From Pseudomonadaceae bacterium (GTDB lineage: Bacteria; Pseudomonadota; Gammaproteobacteria; Pseudomonadales; Azotimanducaceae): a stretch of 59,028 nucleotides of DNA. Below the pieces are notes generated by a model. It was not told where the DNA came from and searched no databases. It worked only from the letters and a program-made list of their open reading frames with translations. Below, in pieces: positions 33,945 through 41,826 of this stretch. The translations under genes were made by a program, and so were the position numbers. Every line of letters starts with the position of its first letter. Position 1 is the first letter of the stretch. Location of the stretch: contig JANSWO010000015.1 of the NCBI GenBank assembly GCA_024743435.1, forward strand, positions 1-59,028, read 5' to 3'.

Positions 33945-35201
33945 CTATTTTTTGAATGGCAAGTCTTCACAGTTATCTGAAATTTCATTTCCCGAAAATG
34001 CCTTCGCCACGAATGGTTTTGAGTCGATTTGCGAATGGTTCAAGACCGTGAGGTGATCGAAGCCATCATAAAGATGGGCTTGAACCCTTGAACCTGCTGC
34101 GCAGGCTTTCTTCACAAATCCGGCTTGCATACGCGGCGGCGTATCGCGGTCTATTGATCCTGTTCCAACAAACAATGGCACGGGAAGGTCAAGCGCCGGA
34201 AATTGCATCAGCGCAAAAGCCTGCTTCAATTGCTCAGACGGACTGATTTTGAACGTGGTGTTGTAAGTCAAGCCAGCGTCTTGAATCTTCTTGCGCATGT
34301 CCCGGTTACAGATGTTTGCAACGCCGCGCGCCATCGGCAGCGCTTCATCGGAGACATAGTCCTTTAAGTGAAAATCCGCATCTATCTGTGCCAGCAGAGT
34401 CAGTGCTAGGAAGTTGTAACCGAGCATCGGATCGACCACATCATTCGGGCGCGCCTCTTGCACCGCAATAAGCGCATCGGGCGTAAAGAACGGAACTCCG
34501 GTTGCGACCACGGCGCGAAGATCAATCTCCGGCGCATAGTCAGGCGCGTACCCTGCAGTAGCGATGGCTGCGCCAGCACCTTGTGACTGCCCAGCGATTA
34601 CAACAGCATCCGTCAACGGAAAGTCTGCCGCTTGAACGGCGCGGATAATATCAAGGTTGCTATAGGCTGCAGGCTTTGTTGCCAGATAAGGGTGTGTGCC
34701 AGCTGTGCCGAGCCCCTGATAGTCAGAGGCAACGATTGCATAGCCCTCCGCAAGCCACGCTTCCAGGTGCTCGTTGTGAAATGGCACATAGCCTGTCCAG
34801 CTTGGCGCGCACTTGTCTGCAATCCCAACAGTGCCGTGCGACCACAATAGCAATGGCCATCCACCGCCGGGCGCTGGCCCCGGCGGCAAATGCAGAGTGC
34901 CTGAAACGGCCACAGGGTGTTTGCCTCTAAGACCGTCAGTTGAGGTATAGAGCAATCGATGACTTCTTTCGGCGCCGGGAACAGATTGATGCACCTCAAG
35001 AGGTTCTTGCCGCAGCAATATTCCGGGCTGCGTTGGAATTTCGTCATCGAATGTGTAGAAGGCAGAGACACCACCGTCTCCAAGTGTATGTCGCGCATCC
35101 TCAGTCTTTGTGAATGCCTCGGCTGGCTTAGTTTCAGACGCAGTGCATCCACTCACCAACGCTGCTAAAAGGCCCAACGCAAAAATCCCGTACACCTTCA
35201 T
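33945..35201 (-). CDS. Secretory lipase-family lipoprotein
   Basis: A 418-residue exported lipoprotein with lipobox LVSGC. The alpha/beta-hydrolase fold resembles the secretory lipase (LIP) family: an oxyanion region LLLWSHGTVGIAD, the nucleophile in IAGQSQGAGAA, Asp in VPLFVGTGSIDRDTPP, and His in LYDGFDHLTVLNHS. It probably hydrolyses esters at the cell surface. An ATG with GGAGA upstream marks the start. It lies inside the alkA element as cargo, convergent to the recombinases. Confidence 0.85.
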   Translation of the reverse strand: MKVYGIFALGLLAALVSGCTASETKPAEAFTKTEDARHTLGDGGVSAFYTFDDEIPTQPGILLRQEPLEVHQSVPGAERSHRLLYTSTDGLRGKHPVAVSGTLHLPPGPAPGGGWPLLLWSHGTVGIADKCAPSWTGYVPFHNEHLEAWLAEGYAIVASDYQGLGTAGTHPYLATKPAAYSNLDIIRAVQAADFPLTDAVVIAGQSQGAGAAIATAGYAPDYAPEIDLRAVVATGVPFFTPDALIAVQEARPNDVVDPMLGYNFLALTLLAQIDADFHLKDYVSDEALPMARGVANICNRDMRKKIQDAGLTYNTTFKISPSEQLKQAFALMQFPALDLPVPLFVGTGSIDRDTPPRMQAGFVKKACAAGSRVQAHLYDGFDHLTVLNHSQIDSKPFVAKAFSGNEISDNCEDLPFKK

Positions 35202-35472
35202 ATTCGTCTCCTCGCCGTTGGGAATAGTCTTACGGCCTTGATGATACGTTTACCAAGTCAGGAATAGAAAATCGCAATGATAGGGCCTTCGCAAGCAATG
35301 TCGGCTCCGACCGAAAGCAGACATATGATGGCCCGAGCCGGATGTCCGTAATTGGCGAGAAACGACCCTACGATAGTGGGGGTTTTAGCGGCTCAGTTGG
35401 GCGCAGGAGCAGCCGTAATATAAATTGCCAATACCGCGTTCCCAATTCTGCCGGAGCTGGTATCAAACCGAT

Positions 35473-37068
35473 ATGCTTATTGAACAAGGTAAATTCCCGA
35501 TACACGCACGCGCGTTGGGCAGCAGACTAATATCCTACGTGCTTAACGAGGAGCTAGAGCAAATAGATGAGCTGATGAGATCCGGTGGAGAAATCTCGGA
35601 TGAACAGTATAGATCGCTGGCACAGCTCGACCAAATTGTGCAACAGGCTAAATCGGGCAGACTAAGCAACCAACAATTGGAAATCAGTGATAGATTTCAA
35701 CTTCAAAATATGAAGTTCAAAGATGGCGGATACGTTCTTTCCAGATTGAGGCAACAATCCGCTGGCACTCAAAAATACGAAGGTCCGGAAGACCCAGTAA
35801 AGTCGGCAATCCATACAATGTGCGAGGTATGGTTCCCGTTCATCCTTCTGCCGGCCAAGAATGATAGTTTCCCTTCCTCTATGATGGACTATCCGAGTTT
35901 CCACGACAGTTCGGAGGCAGACGCCTTTATTAAAGCCGTAGAACAAGACGCAACGCTAATGCTCTTGTATCCCAACTACAGGGGCGATCCGATGGAATCC
36001 AGCAATCAAATATACACGTCATTGGGCCAGGGATTCGGCGTTCAATTGGTCTTGCTTCATTCTCGCATACTCAGTTCTGCCCAAGCATCGATGGAGTTGA
36101 GTGGGGTAACGTCATTATCGAATTTTCAATCGCATGCCTATGCAACCATCGACAGACTTCGATCAGCGTTGAGGGGAGAGGAGCACAAAGTTCCACTTAT
36201 CAGAATTTTTGATCATGTGGGACTCCCCCCCAATTTTTCTGAAACCACTGAAATCGGAGTATTAAAAAGCTATCCGTCCGCTTTGGACAAATATGTAATG
36301 GCTCGATCCAGACCAGCTAGAGGAAGCGATGATAAAGTATATGGATGTGTTCTAGAGGATGAAATCGACTATAGAATATTCGTCGAGCCCGAGGATTTTG
36401 AAGGACCATTCGATGGAAGTTGGCCGATACCAATCTCATCACAATTTCAAGATCGCCACTCCGAGATATTGTCGCTTTGTACAGCATTTGTATTTGAAGA
36501 TGATCGCGCAACAGCTGCAAGAAGTACCGCATCGATCACAAGTTGTCCTTTGAACGGAGCCACTGGCGGTCATTCGCTTCGTTCTCCATCTCTTGGTCGG
36601 CAGGTGGAAGCAGACCTGCAGCAAGCAAATTCGATTACAAAATTTTTGAAGCTCTGCACCGAATTAGATATGAACAAAATTGACCTAAGTGTACGGCGCT
36701 TTAATAGTGCAATTCATCGTTCCGATAACATAGACAGTCTAATAGATGCGGTTATTGGCCTAGAAAGCCTATTTGGACAAAAGTCTGATATTGCGTTTTC
36801 GGTAGCCACATCAGTTTCGTTGCTTTTAGCGGAATGCGCAGAAGATCGATCTTCGATATTTTCTGACATAAAGAAGATCTACTCAGCGCGCAGCGATCTT
36901 GTACACGGAAACAAGAAAAATATTGCCAAAATTGATGTAAACGCAGCACGTAATTCATCGGTTAACTACTTAAGGCGTGTTCTAATGGAACTGATAGAAC
37001 ACCGAACTGATCTTATTTCACTGGACCAAGGGTCAGCGCGTGCCAAGTCTCTAGTGATTGGGAGTTAG
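35473..37068 (+). CDS. HEPN-domain (ApeA-like) protein, candidate defence gene
   Basis: A protein of 531 residues from the ATG at 35473, or 547 from an upstream TTG. The C-terminal ~140 residues look like a HEPN domain of the ApeA group: IDSLIDAVIGLESLFGQKS, then YSARSDLVHGNKKN with the RX4H motif (RSDLVH) typical of HEPN ribonucleases. The N-terminal ~370 residues match nothing I recognise. HEPN proteins in mobile elements are often anti-phage RNases. The gene is much richer in A+T than its neighbours, a sign of recent transfer. It is alone and on the plus strand. Confidence 0.72.
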   Translation: MLIEQGKFPIHARALGSRLISYVLNEELEQIDELMRSGGEISDEQYRSLAQLDQIVQQAKSGRLSNQQLEISDRFQLQNMKFKDGGYVLSRLRQQSAGTQKYEGPEDPVKSAIHTMCEVWFPFILLPAKNDSFPSSMMDYPSFHDSSEADAFIKAVEQDATLMLLYPNYRGDPMESSNQIYTSLGQGFGVQLVLLHSRILSSAQASMELSGVTSLSNFQSHAYATIDRLRSALRGEEHKVPLIRIFDHVGLPPNFSETTEIGVLKSYPSALDKYVMARSRPARGSDDKVYGCVLEDEIDYRIFVEPEDFEGPFDGSWPIPISSQFQDRHSEILSLCTAFVFEDDRATAARSTASITSCPLNGATGGHSLRSPSLGRQVEADLQQANSITKFLKLCTELDMNKIDLSVRRFNSAIHRSDNIDSLIDAVIGLESLFGQKSDIAFSVATSVSLLLAECAEDRSSIFSDIKKIYSARSDLVHGNKKNIAKIDVNAARNSSVNYLRRVLMELIEHRTDLISLDQGSARAKSLVIGS

Positions 37069-37332
37069 GAACAGTTTTCGTTCGTGCGATAAAGGGCACT
37101 AAGTGTTTCGCAGTGGCCGTTCTAATGTCTGCATTTGGGATTTTTGAGTAATTGCGCCAAAAGCATCGAACATACTTTTGGTCACAAATCTGAAGAGCAA
37201 TCCACGCGCTTGATTAATCCGAGTATTGAATGCATCGTGCCCGCGGAAAGTAATTCCGTAGATCAAATGGCTTTGCGCCTGTCTCACGAAGACGCTCTGA
37301 ACCGTCGATGATTATTCCGGTTCAAAGCTGAG
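37069..37332. other. Right-end non-coding region of the alkA element
   Basis: About 265 bp without a convincing gene. It holds the right subterminal palindrome and the GTGA...GCGCAAAG motif (37271-37287, minus strand) that match those at the left end. A possible 62-residue minus-strand frame here has no recognisable features. Confidence 0.6.
37298..37324. repeat. Subterminal palindrome, right end
   Basis: Arms TGAACCG and CGGTTCA with a 13-bp spacer. The sequence differs from the left palindrome but the position relative to the terminal repeat is similar. Confidence 0.5.
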
Positions 37333-37345
37333 GAGTTTAGGTATC
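37333..37345 (-). repeat. Right terminal inverted repeat
   Basis: On the minus strand reads GATACCTAAACTC, identical to the left end at 31077-31089. The alkA homology ends at this point. Confidence 0.85.
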
Positions 37346-37937
37346 TTCCCTCACTGCCAAGTGAATGGGTTGTGAAATCCAGGCCTCCTGCCAGCGTCAG
37401 CGCCGCTAGCTGGCGAATCGCCTCACCTCGCTTTCCAGGCATACCAAGGCTACTGACGTCTGCCTCTACCAGATTCTCGGGAGTGGGAAAATCGCCTTCG
37501 CCATATGCATCAATCATTTTCAGGGCTAACTGACGCCCGCGCTCAACCGAAACCTGCTGACCGAGCACAGCGCGAACCGCCAGCTCGAAGTTATCCCAAG
37601 CACCCGGAATGCACACTCCTGGGTAGCGCTGCGCGATCTCTCCCAAGTGTTCGTCACCCGAAAAATGGCTCGACAGATCCACCGCAGGAACATCCAGCGC
37701 GAAGAGGCGCCGAACTCGCTCGTTCAGATCAACCGGTAGACGGCCTTCAGATTCAACTCGCAATGACGCGGGCAGCGAGCGAACCCGGACGCAACCGCTT
37801 TCAAGCCGTCGCTCATAGAGCCAGCCCTGGCCATCTCGGGTGACCGTTTCTACTGGCGGCAGGGCCCGTGTCGCCAGGAACGAAAATGCCCAATCCAGAT
37901 CGTAGGGCTTGCGCAATCGAATGATTTGGCGCGGCAT
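37345..37937 (-). pseudogene. alkA: alkA, N-terminal fragment
   Basis: The first ~198 residues of an AlkA-type 3-methyladenine glycosylase. It shows the family N terminus MPRQIIRLRKPYDLDWAFSF, FSGDEHLGEIAQRYPGV, the block WDNFELAVRAVLGQQVSVE, and GMPGKRGEAIRQLAAL. The frame is cut by the element just after SEGR, and the rest is at 30825-31077. Lacking the HhH hairpin and catalytic Asp region, it cannot be an active enzyme. The ATG at 37937 is the family start. Confidence 0.9.
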
Positions 37938-38034
37938 AAACGGGGCTACTCTGTTCAGATGTAAGCACGTGGGCGGACGGTTTTCGTAGATTACGGTTAG
38001 CTGCAATCGGTGAGCGCAGGATACGCTCGCCCCA

Positions 38035-38046
38035 TATACTGTCGCC
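38035..38046 (+). promoter_or_regulatory. Candidate -10 element directly before the MPI-like gene (leaderless type)
   Basis: TATACT at 38035-38040 ends 6 nt before the ATG at 38047, with no Shine-Dalgarno. Confidence 0.45.
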
Positions 38047-39228
38047 ATGAACATCGGTCAGATTCTAGAGGAATGTGCGGGCGTCGCAGCCCGGTGCTGC
38101 GCGAGCGCTGTCGCTGCGCCCGAGACCGATGTAACGACGGATCTGGCATTTCCCACACCCTGGTCGACAGACGCGCAGCGCCAGCTAAGTGTCACCTATC
38201 GCTGCCGTGCTCAGGACACCACATCACTGAGTGTTTGCGTCAACGACGACTCGGGCTCCATTCACGTTGACCTGGCTGCACCACGACGCCTTATGCCACT
38301 CACCGTCAGCAAACCCTGGGGCGAAGAGATATGGTTTACCGGCATCGAGGAGCGCGGAGAGTGCGCCGTTCAGATCAACCAAACGACGCTACCGCTAGCG
38401 TCGTTTCTTGCACTCGCGCCAGCAAAAATACTGGGTGAACACACCCTGCCTTTGCTCAAAATTCTCGCGCCAAAACCCGACTCCGTAAACGGAGATCTCT
38501 ACATTGAGGCGCATTCGAGCAAGAGCGAGCTCTATATCGTCAGCGATATCGACGACGCGGCCTGGCCCGATGGGAGCGCGAGCCTCTTGCTCGGTATGAA
38601 TCAAAGCAAACGCCATGCCTACGCCAATGACGATGCATACCGCACTGCCTACCTCGAAGCGACCCAGCGCTATGAGCAAACTCGACGAGCGATCGATGCG
38701 GGTCAGTCCGGGCAAACAGAGATTGAGAAAGAACAACGACTCGAGGTCCGATCGTTCTTTCACGAGCATCGCGTCACGCTAGACAGCGTAGTCTGGGTAC
38801 CACCGCTGTTTCCCCACTCTCTGCAACACGGCGTGCGAGTTGTGGAATGCCAGACACCGGTATTTGAGCGCTACATACTGTCGTTCTGGCAACGTGTCGC
38901 AACCCAGAGCCACTGGGATACAGGGGCGGCCACACCCCTGCTGGACCTGGATACTCCACCAAATCCCGGGCCAACGCCGGTGTCTGAGGGGCTGACGGAG
39001 ATCGGTCGATTCGACGCGTTTTCTCTCTACCGGATGGCAGCAGGCACTTCGATGACGCTGCAACCTGCAAACAGCTGCAGATTGTTCATGAGTATGCGCG
39101 GCGAATCTCGGATCGCAGACCTCGTTCTGGCTCACGAGGAAGCAGCGTTTCTGCCGGCGTGCGCCACATGCGAAGTGCGCGCCCCGGATGACGGGTATCT
39201 TCTCTTTCTGTGCGCGACGAGCGCCTGA
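38047..39228 (+). CDS. Mannose-6-phosphate isomerase-like protein (class I)
   Basis: A 393-residue protein with a cupin-like architecture similar to class I mannose-6-phosphate isomerases. SKPWGEEIWFTGIEERG corresponds to the family KPWGG opening, LPLLKILAPK to PLLVKIL, and VWVPPLFPHSLQHG to the Ip-P-G-x-PHai region. In the metal-ligand stretch the usual QVHPDD is EAHSSK and the GKTE Glu is kept as KSELY. It may be a diverged sugar-phosphate isomerase or a binding protein. Adjacent genes do not indicate a pathway. Confidence 0.6.
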   Translation: MNIGQILEECAGVAARCCASAVAAPETDVTTDLAFPTPWSTDAQRQLSVTYRCRAQDTTSLSVCVNDDSGSIHVDLAAPRRLMPLTVSKPWGEEIWFTGIEERGECAVQINQTTLPLASFLALAPAKILGEHTLPLLKILAPKPDSVNGDLYIEAHSSKSELYIVSDIDDAAWPDGSASLLLGMNQSKRHAYANDDAYRTAYLEATQRYEQTRRAIDAGQSGQTEIEKEQRLEVRSFFHEHRVTLDSVVWVPPLFPHSLQHGVRVVECQTPVFERYILSFWQRVATQSHWDTGAATPLLDLDTPPNPGPTPVSEGLTEIGRFDAFSLYRMAAGTSMTLQPANSCRLFMSMRGESRIADLVLAHEEAAFLPACATCEVRAPDDGYLLFLCATSA

Positions 39229-39243
39229 CGCGATCTCGACAGC

Positions 39244-39894
39244 TCAGTCGCCGATCGCACCCAATTCGCGCATACGATCGGCGATGGCAGTAGCAAGCGC
39301 TGCGTAACCCTCTGCATTGAGATGAATTGGATCCGATTTCATCGACGGTGTCAGCAGCAGATCCGGCAACACATCATCGACCAGTGGCACCTGATAGCGC
39401 TGGGCAAGTTCTTCATATAGAGGTGGTGGCGACAAGGTAATGCTGCGGCCCGGCACGGCTATCAGCATCACCTGGGCCCCTGCATCTCGTGCGCTTTCAA
39501 TCATTGCGGCAAGGTTAGCCTCGAGATCGGCGAGAGATTGTCGGCGCAGAATGTCGTTGCCACCATGCAGCAACAGCACTAGGTCTGGCTGCACATCGCG
39601 CAGAACGCCTACAAGACGCTTGCGACCGGTAGCGCTGACCTCACCCGGAACACCTGAGCGAATCACCTCCAAACCGGTCAGGCCGGCAAGCGCGGCGGGG
39701 TAGCTGGCCGCGGCGCTGGCACCTGTTCCAAACGTCAGCGAGTCGCCGAATGCGAGTACTTTTGCATCCTGGGGCAAAGGCGCCAGCAAGGCGTCAGAGC
39801 CGGAGCAACCCCATAGCGATGCAACGGTGAGTAGGTATACCAAAGCCGCGGGCAGCGACAATGGGAAAGGTGCGTTGTGTGCTTGCCTGCTCAT
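39244..39894 (-). CDS. SGNH/GDSL-type arylesterase, lipoprotein
   Basis: A 216-residue exported hydrolase of the TesA/arylesterase type. The lipobox is SLWGC; block I is AFGDSLTFGTGA (nucleophile Ser), block III LLLHGGNDILR, and block V SDPIHLNAEGYAAL (Asp-His). It cleaves short acyl or aryl esters, or lysophospholipids, in the periplasm or outer membrane. A TACACT hexamer ends 6 nt before the ATG. It lies divergently from the glyoxalase-II-like gene. Confidence 0.9.
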   Translation of the reverse strand: MSRQAHNAPFPLSLPAALVYLLTVASLWGCSGSDALLAPLPQDAKVLAFGDSLTFGTGASAAASYPAALAGLTGLEVIRSGVPGEVSATGRKRLVGVLRDVQPDLVLLLHGGNDILRRQSLADLEANLAAMIESARDAGAQVMLIAVPGRSITLSPPPLYEELAQRYQVPLVDDVLPDLLLTPSMKSDPIHLNAEGYAALATAIADRMRELGAIGD

Positions 39895-39906
39895 AGGCCA
39901 AGTGTA
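39895..39906 (-). promoter_or_regulatory. Candidate -10 element directly before the arylesterase start (leaderless type)
   Basis: On the minus strand TACACT (39906-39901) is followed by 6 nt and then ATG. The purine stretch GAGG lies too far upstream to act as a Shine-Dalgarno. Confidence 0.4.
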
Positions 39907-39983
39907 GCCTCACATTGGCCATCCTCGTCAGGGCAACTCACCATCGCTACACTGCGAACCAACCGACACCAACAGGACTCACT

Positions 39984-40664
39984 ATGAGCGACAGCGACGA
40001 ACTGATTCTCGAGCAAATCGAAATCGGCCCCATGCAGAACTTCACATATATCGTCGGCTCACGATCAACCCGTGAGGTGGCTATTGTTGATCCGGCGTGG
40101 GACATCGATGCTCTGCTCGGTCGAATCGATGAAGCCGGCTACACGCTGAAAGCGGCGCTCGTGACCCACTACCACCCAGACCATGTCGGCGGTGAGTTTT
40201 CACGCCGCAAAATTCCAGGTCTCGCTGAGCTGCTCGCAAAGCGTCCAGTGAAGAGTTATGCCCACAAGCTCGAGTCTGACGGCGTCCGCAAGGTCACCGG
40301 CTTGTCTGAGAGCGACATCGTCAAAGTAGAGAGCGGTGACAAGCTCAATCTCGGCCCGGTAGAGGTTGAGTTTCTGCACACGCCAGGACACACGCCGGGC
40401 TCTCAGTGTTTTCGAGTTAAGGAAACACTGGTATCTGGAGACACGCTGTTCGTGCAGGGTTGCGGCCGCGTGGATCTGCCGGGTTCGGACACCGATGATA
40501 TGTTCGCGAGCCTGCGCAAACTCGCCGCTCTGCCCGACGAAACTCTGCTCCTGCCCGGACACAATTATTCGCATGTACCGCACGCGACGATTGCCGAAAC
40601 GAAAGAGTCCAACCCTTATTTACGCATAGAGGACCTCAAAACCTGGCACCAGATAATGGGTTAA
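39984..40664 (+). CDS. Metallo-beta-lactamase-fold hydrolase, glyoxalase-II-like
   Basis: A 226-residue protein with intact metal sites: VTHYHPDHVGGEF, TPGHTPGSQC, VSGDTLFVQGCGRVD and LLPGHNYSH. It probably hydrolyses a thioester or acts on a persulfide (the GCGR motif occurs in persulfide-dioxygenase relatives as well as glyoxalase II-like enzymes). The ATG at 39984 was chosen over an upstream in-frame start with no family match. It contrasts with the ligand-less MBL protein at 5011. Confidence 0.85.
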   Translation: MSDSDELILEQIEIGPMQNFTYIVGSRSTREVAIVDPAWDIDALLGRIDEAGYTLKAALVTHYHPDHVGGEFSRRKIPGLAELLAKRPVKSYAHKLESDGVRKVTGLSESDIVKVESGDKLNLGPVEVEFLHTPGHTPGSQCFRVKETLVSGDTLFVQGCGRVDLPGSDTDDMFASLRKLAALPDETLLLPGHNYSHVPHATIAETKESNPYLRIEDLKTWHQIMG

Positions 40665-40689
40665 CACCGTTCGGCGCATAAGCGCCGAG

Positions 40690-40931
40690 CCCGAGCACTG
40701 CTTGGGCAGGTGTTAACGGGCGCGGATTGATACGCGCCCCGGGTGCGCTGCTTGCCAGCGCACAATCCCCATCAACCTCGGCTTACCGGATCGAATTCCC
40801 CGACCGACCGAAGGTCGGTGCCCGAGCACTGCTCGGGCAGGTGTTAACGGGCGCGGATTGATACGCGCCCCGGGTGCGCTGCTTGCCAGCGCACAATCCC
40901 CAGCAACCTCGGTTTGCCGGATCGAATTCCC
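40690..40931. repeat. Tandem 111-bp intergenic repeat rich in hairpins
   Basis: Two copies, 40690-40800 and 40821-40931, differ by only a few bases. Each copy is a string of small inverted repeats: CCCGAGCACTGCTCGGG, GGGCGCGGATTGATACGCGCCC, and TGCGCTGCTTGCCAGCGCA. A partial third copy begins near 40949. It belongs to a 744-bp gap (40665-41408) in which I see no gene. Confidence 0.85.
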
Positions 40932-41072
40932 GTTCGGCTGCAAGCCGAGCCCGAGCACAGGGAGTTCCATCGACGGGCGGATTCCGGGGTTGGGGACTTG
41001 CTCCTTATCTAGACCGATTGCGAACGCAATCGGGCACCGGGCGCCAGTTGTTTCGGCGCACCCTTCCTAGCC

Positions 41073-41221
41073 GTCATCGCGAGATTTACCGAACGTTTTG
41101 CGTTCGGTGTGCGGCAGGCGCTCGCTTGCGAGCTGCCGTAAGCACCAGCGAAGCAACAACGCGGCGATCTCTTCTATGCGTAAGATCGCCGCGTCGACGC
41201 TGCGCGCCTCCGCGCGATGAC
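41073..41221. repeat. Composite inverted repeat, dispersed family
   Basis: GTCATCGCGAG at 41073-41083 pairs with CGCGATGAC at 41213-41221, and CGCGGCGATCTC at 41160-41171 pairs with GATCGCCGCG at 41184-41193. The same half-units occur at 53969-54097, 58767-58878 and 98-147. Confidence 0.75.
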
Positions 41222-41408
41222 AATACTTGATCGAAGCCCCAGACCCAGGCCTCGCGAAGGCGAAACCGCTGACCCAAGCTTCGCAAAGACACAACCTGCA
41301 CGACGGCGCCGCACCCCGCGCATGTCGTCGGGAGCATTTGGCCGTAGCGAGAGTCGCCATTGCGGCCAAAACGCTACTCACGGAATCAACAGATCTAGAA
41401 CAACGATC

Positions 41409-41819
41409 TCAACCAGCGATTTTATCTCTCCACGCCAGCAGAGCCTGCGAATCTTCGAACACGTCTTCCATTCGCACGATCACACCATCAGCGTATTGAA
41501 TGGTCTCTGTTCCAATCAATACAAACTCACCGACGCCACCTTTCGTGTACTTGATCTGATAACCCAACGTGATCGTGTCTCCCGCTTCGGCAATGTCCGG
41601 CTGCCCAATCAAATCTCGCGATTCGCACCGCCGCTCGAGAGCATTGACGCTGTCCTGCAGAGCCCGGATGGATGCGTCACGCCCAACAGCCTCCGAGCCA
41701 TCACCCGGCAGGTAGTGCGCATCGGCAGAAAAATACTGCTCGAGACGCCCCCAATCATCATCCAGAAGAGACTTCTCAAACGCTGCTGCATAGGCGGCAA
41801 ACTGGTTCAAATTACTCAT
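41409..41819 (-). CDS. NTF2-like (SnoaL-type) protein
   Basis: A 136-residue cone-fold protein of the NTF2-like/SnoaL type: FEKSLLDDDWGRLEQYFSAD at the N terminus, then VGRDASIRALQDSVNALE and the strand-rich end TETIQYADGVIVRMEDVF. Such proteins act as isomerases, hydrolases or ligand binders, and no catalytic residue can be assigned. It follows the P450 gene by 7 bp, so it may be co-transcribed and take part in the same modification. Confidence 0.8.
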   Translation of the reverse strand: MSNLNQFAAYAAAFEKSLLDDDWGRLEQYFSADAHYLPGDGSEAVGRDASIRALQDSVNALERRCESRDLIGQPDIAEAGDTITLGYQIKYTKGGVGEFVLIGTETIQYADGVIVRMEDVFEDSQALLAWRDKIAG

Positions 41820-41826
41820 GTTTTCC

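Larger units (their letters stand above)
31077..37345. mobile_element. Two-recombinase element inserted in alkA
   Basis: The segment splits alkA and is bounded by a perfect 13-bp inverted repeat, GATACCTAAACTC at 31077-31089 and its complement at 37333-37345. Inside are two overlapping tyrosine recombinases, a lipase-family lipoprotein, and a HEPN-domain gene. No flanking direct repeat or tRNA att site is visible, unlike standard integrase-borne islands. Composition is mosaic: two hand-counted 60-base lines in the HEPN gene have about 40% G+C, against about 60% in host genes. A frame-preserving join of the two alkA parts is possible. Confidence 0.85.

Noticed and set aside
37099-37287. 62-residue minus-strand frame in the right end of the element
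   Set aside because: It starts with a GTG that is part of the motif repeated at both ends and has no recognisable features.
40690-40931. Repeats considered as a CRISPR array
   Set aside because: Units are 111 bp, nearly identical over their whole length and have no variable spacers.
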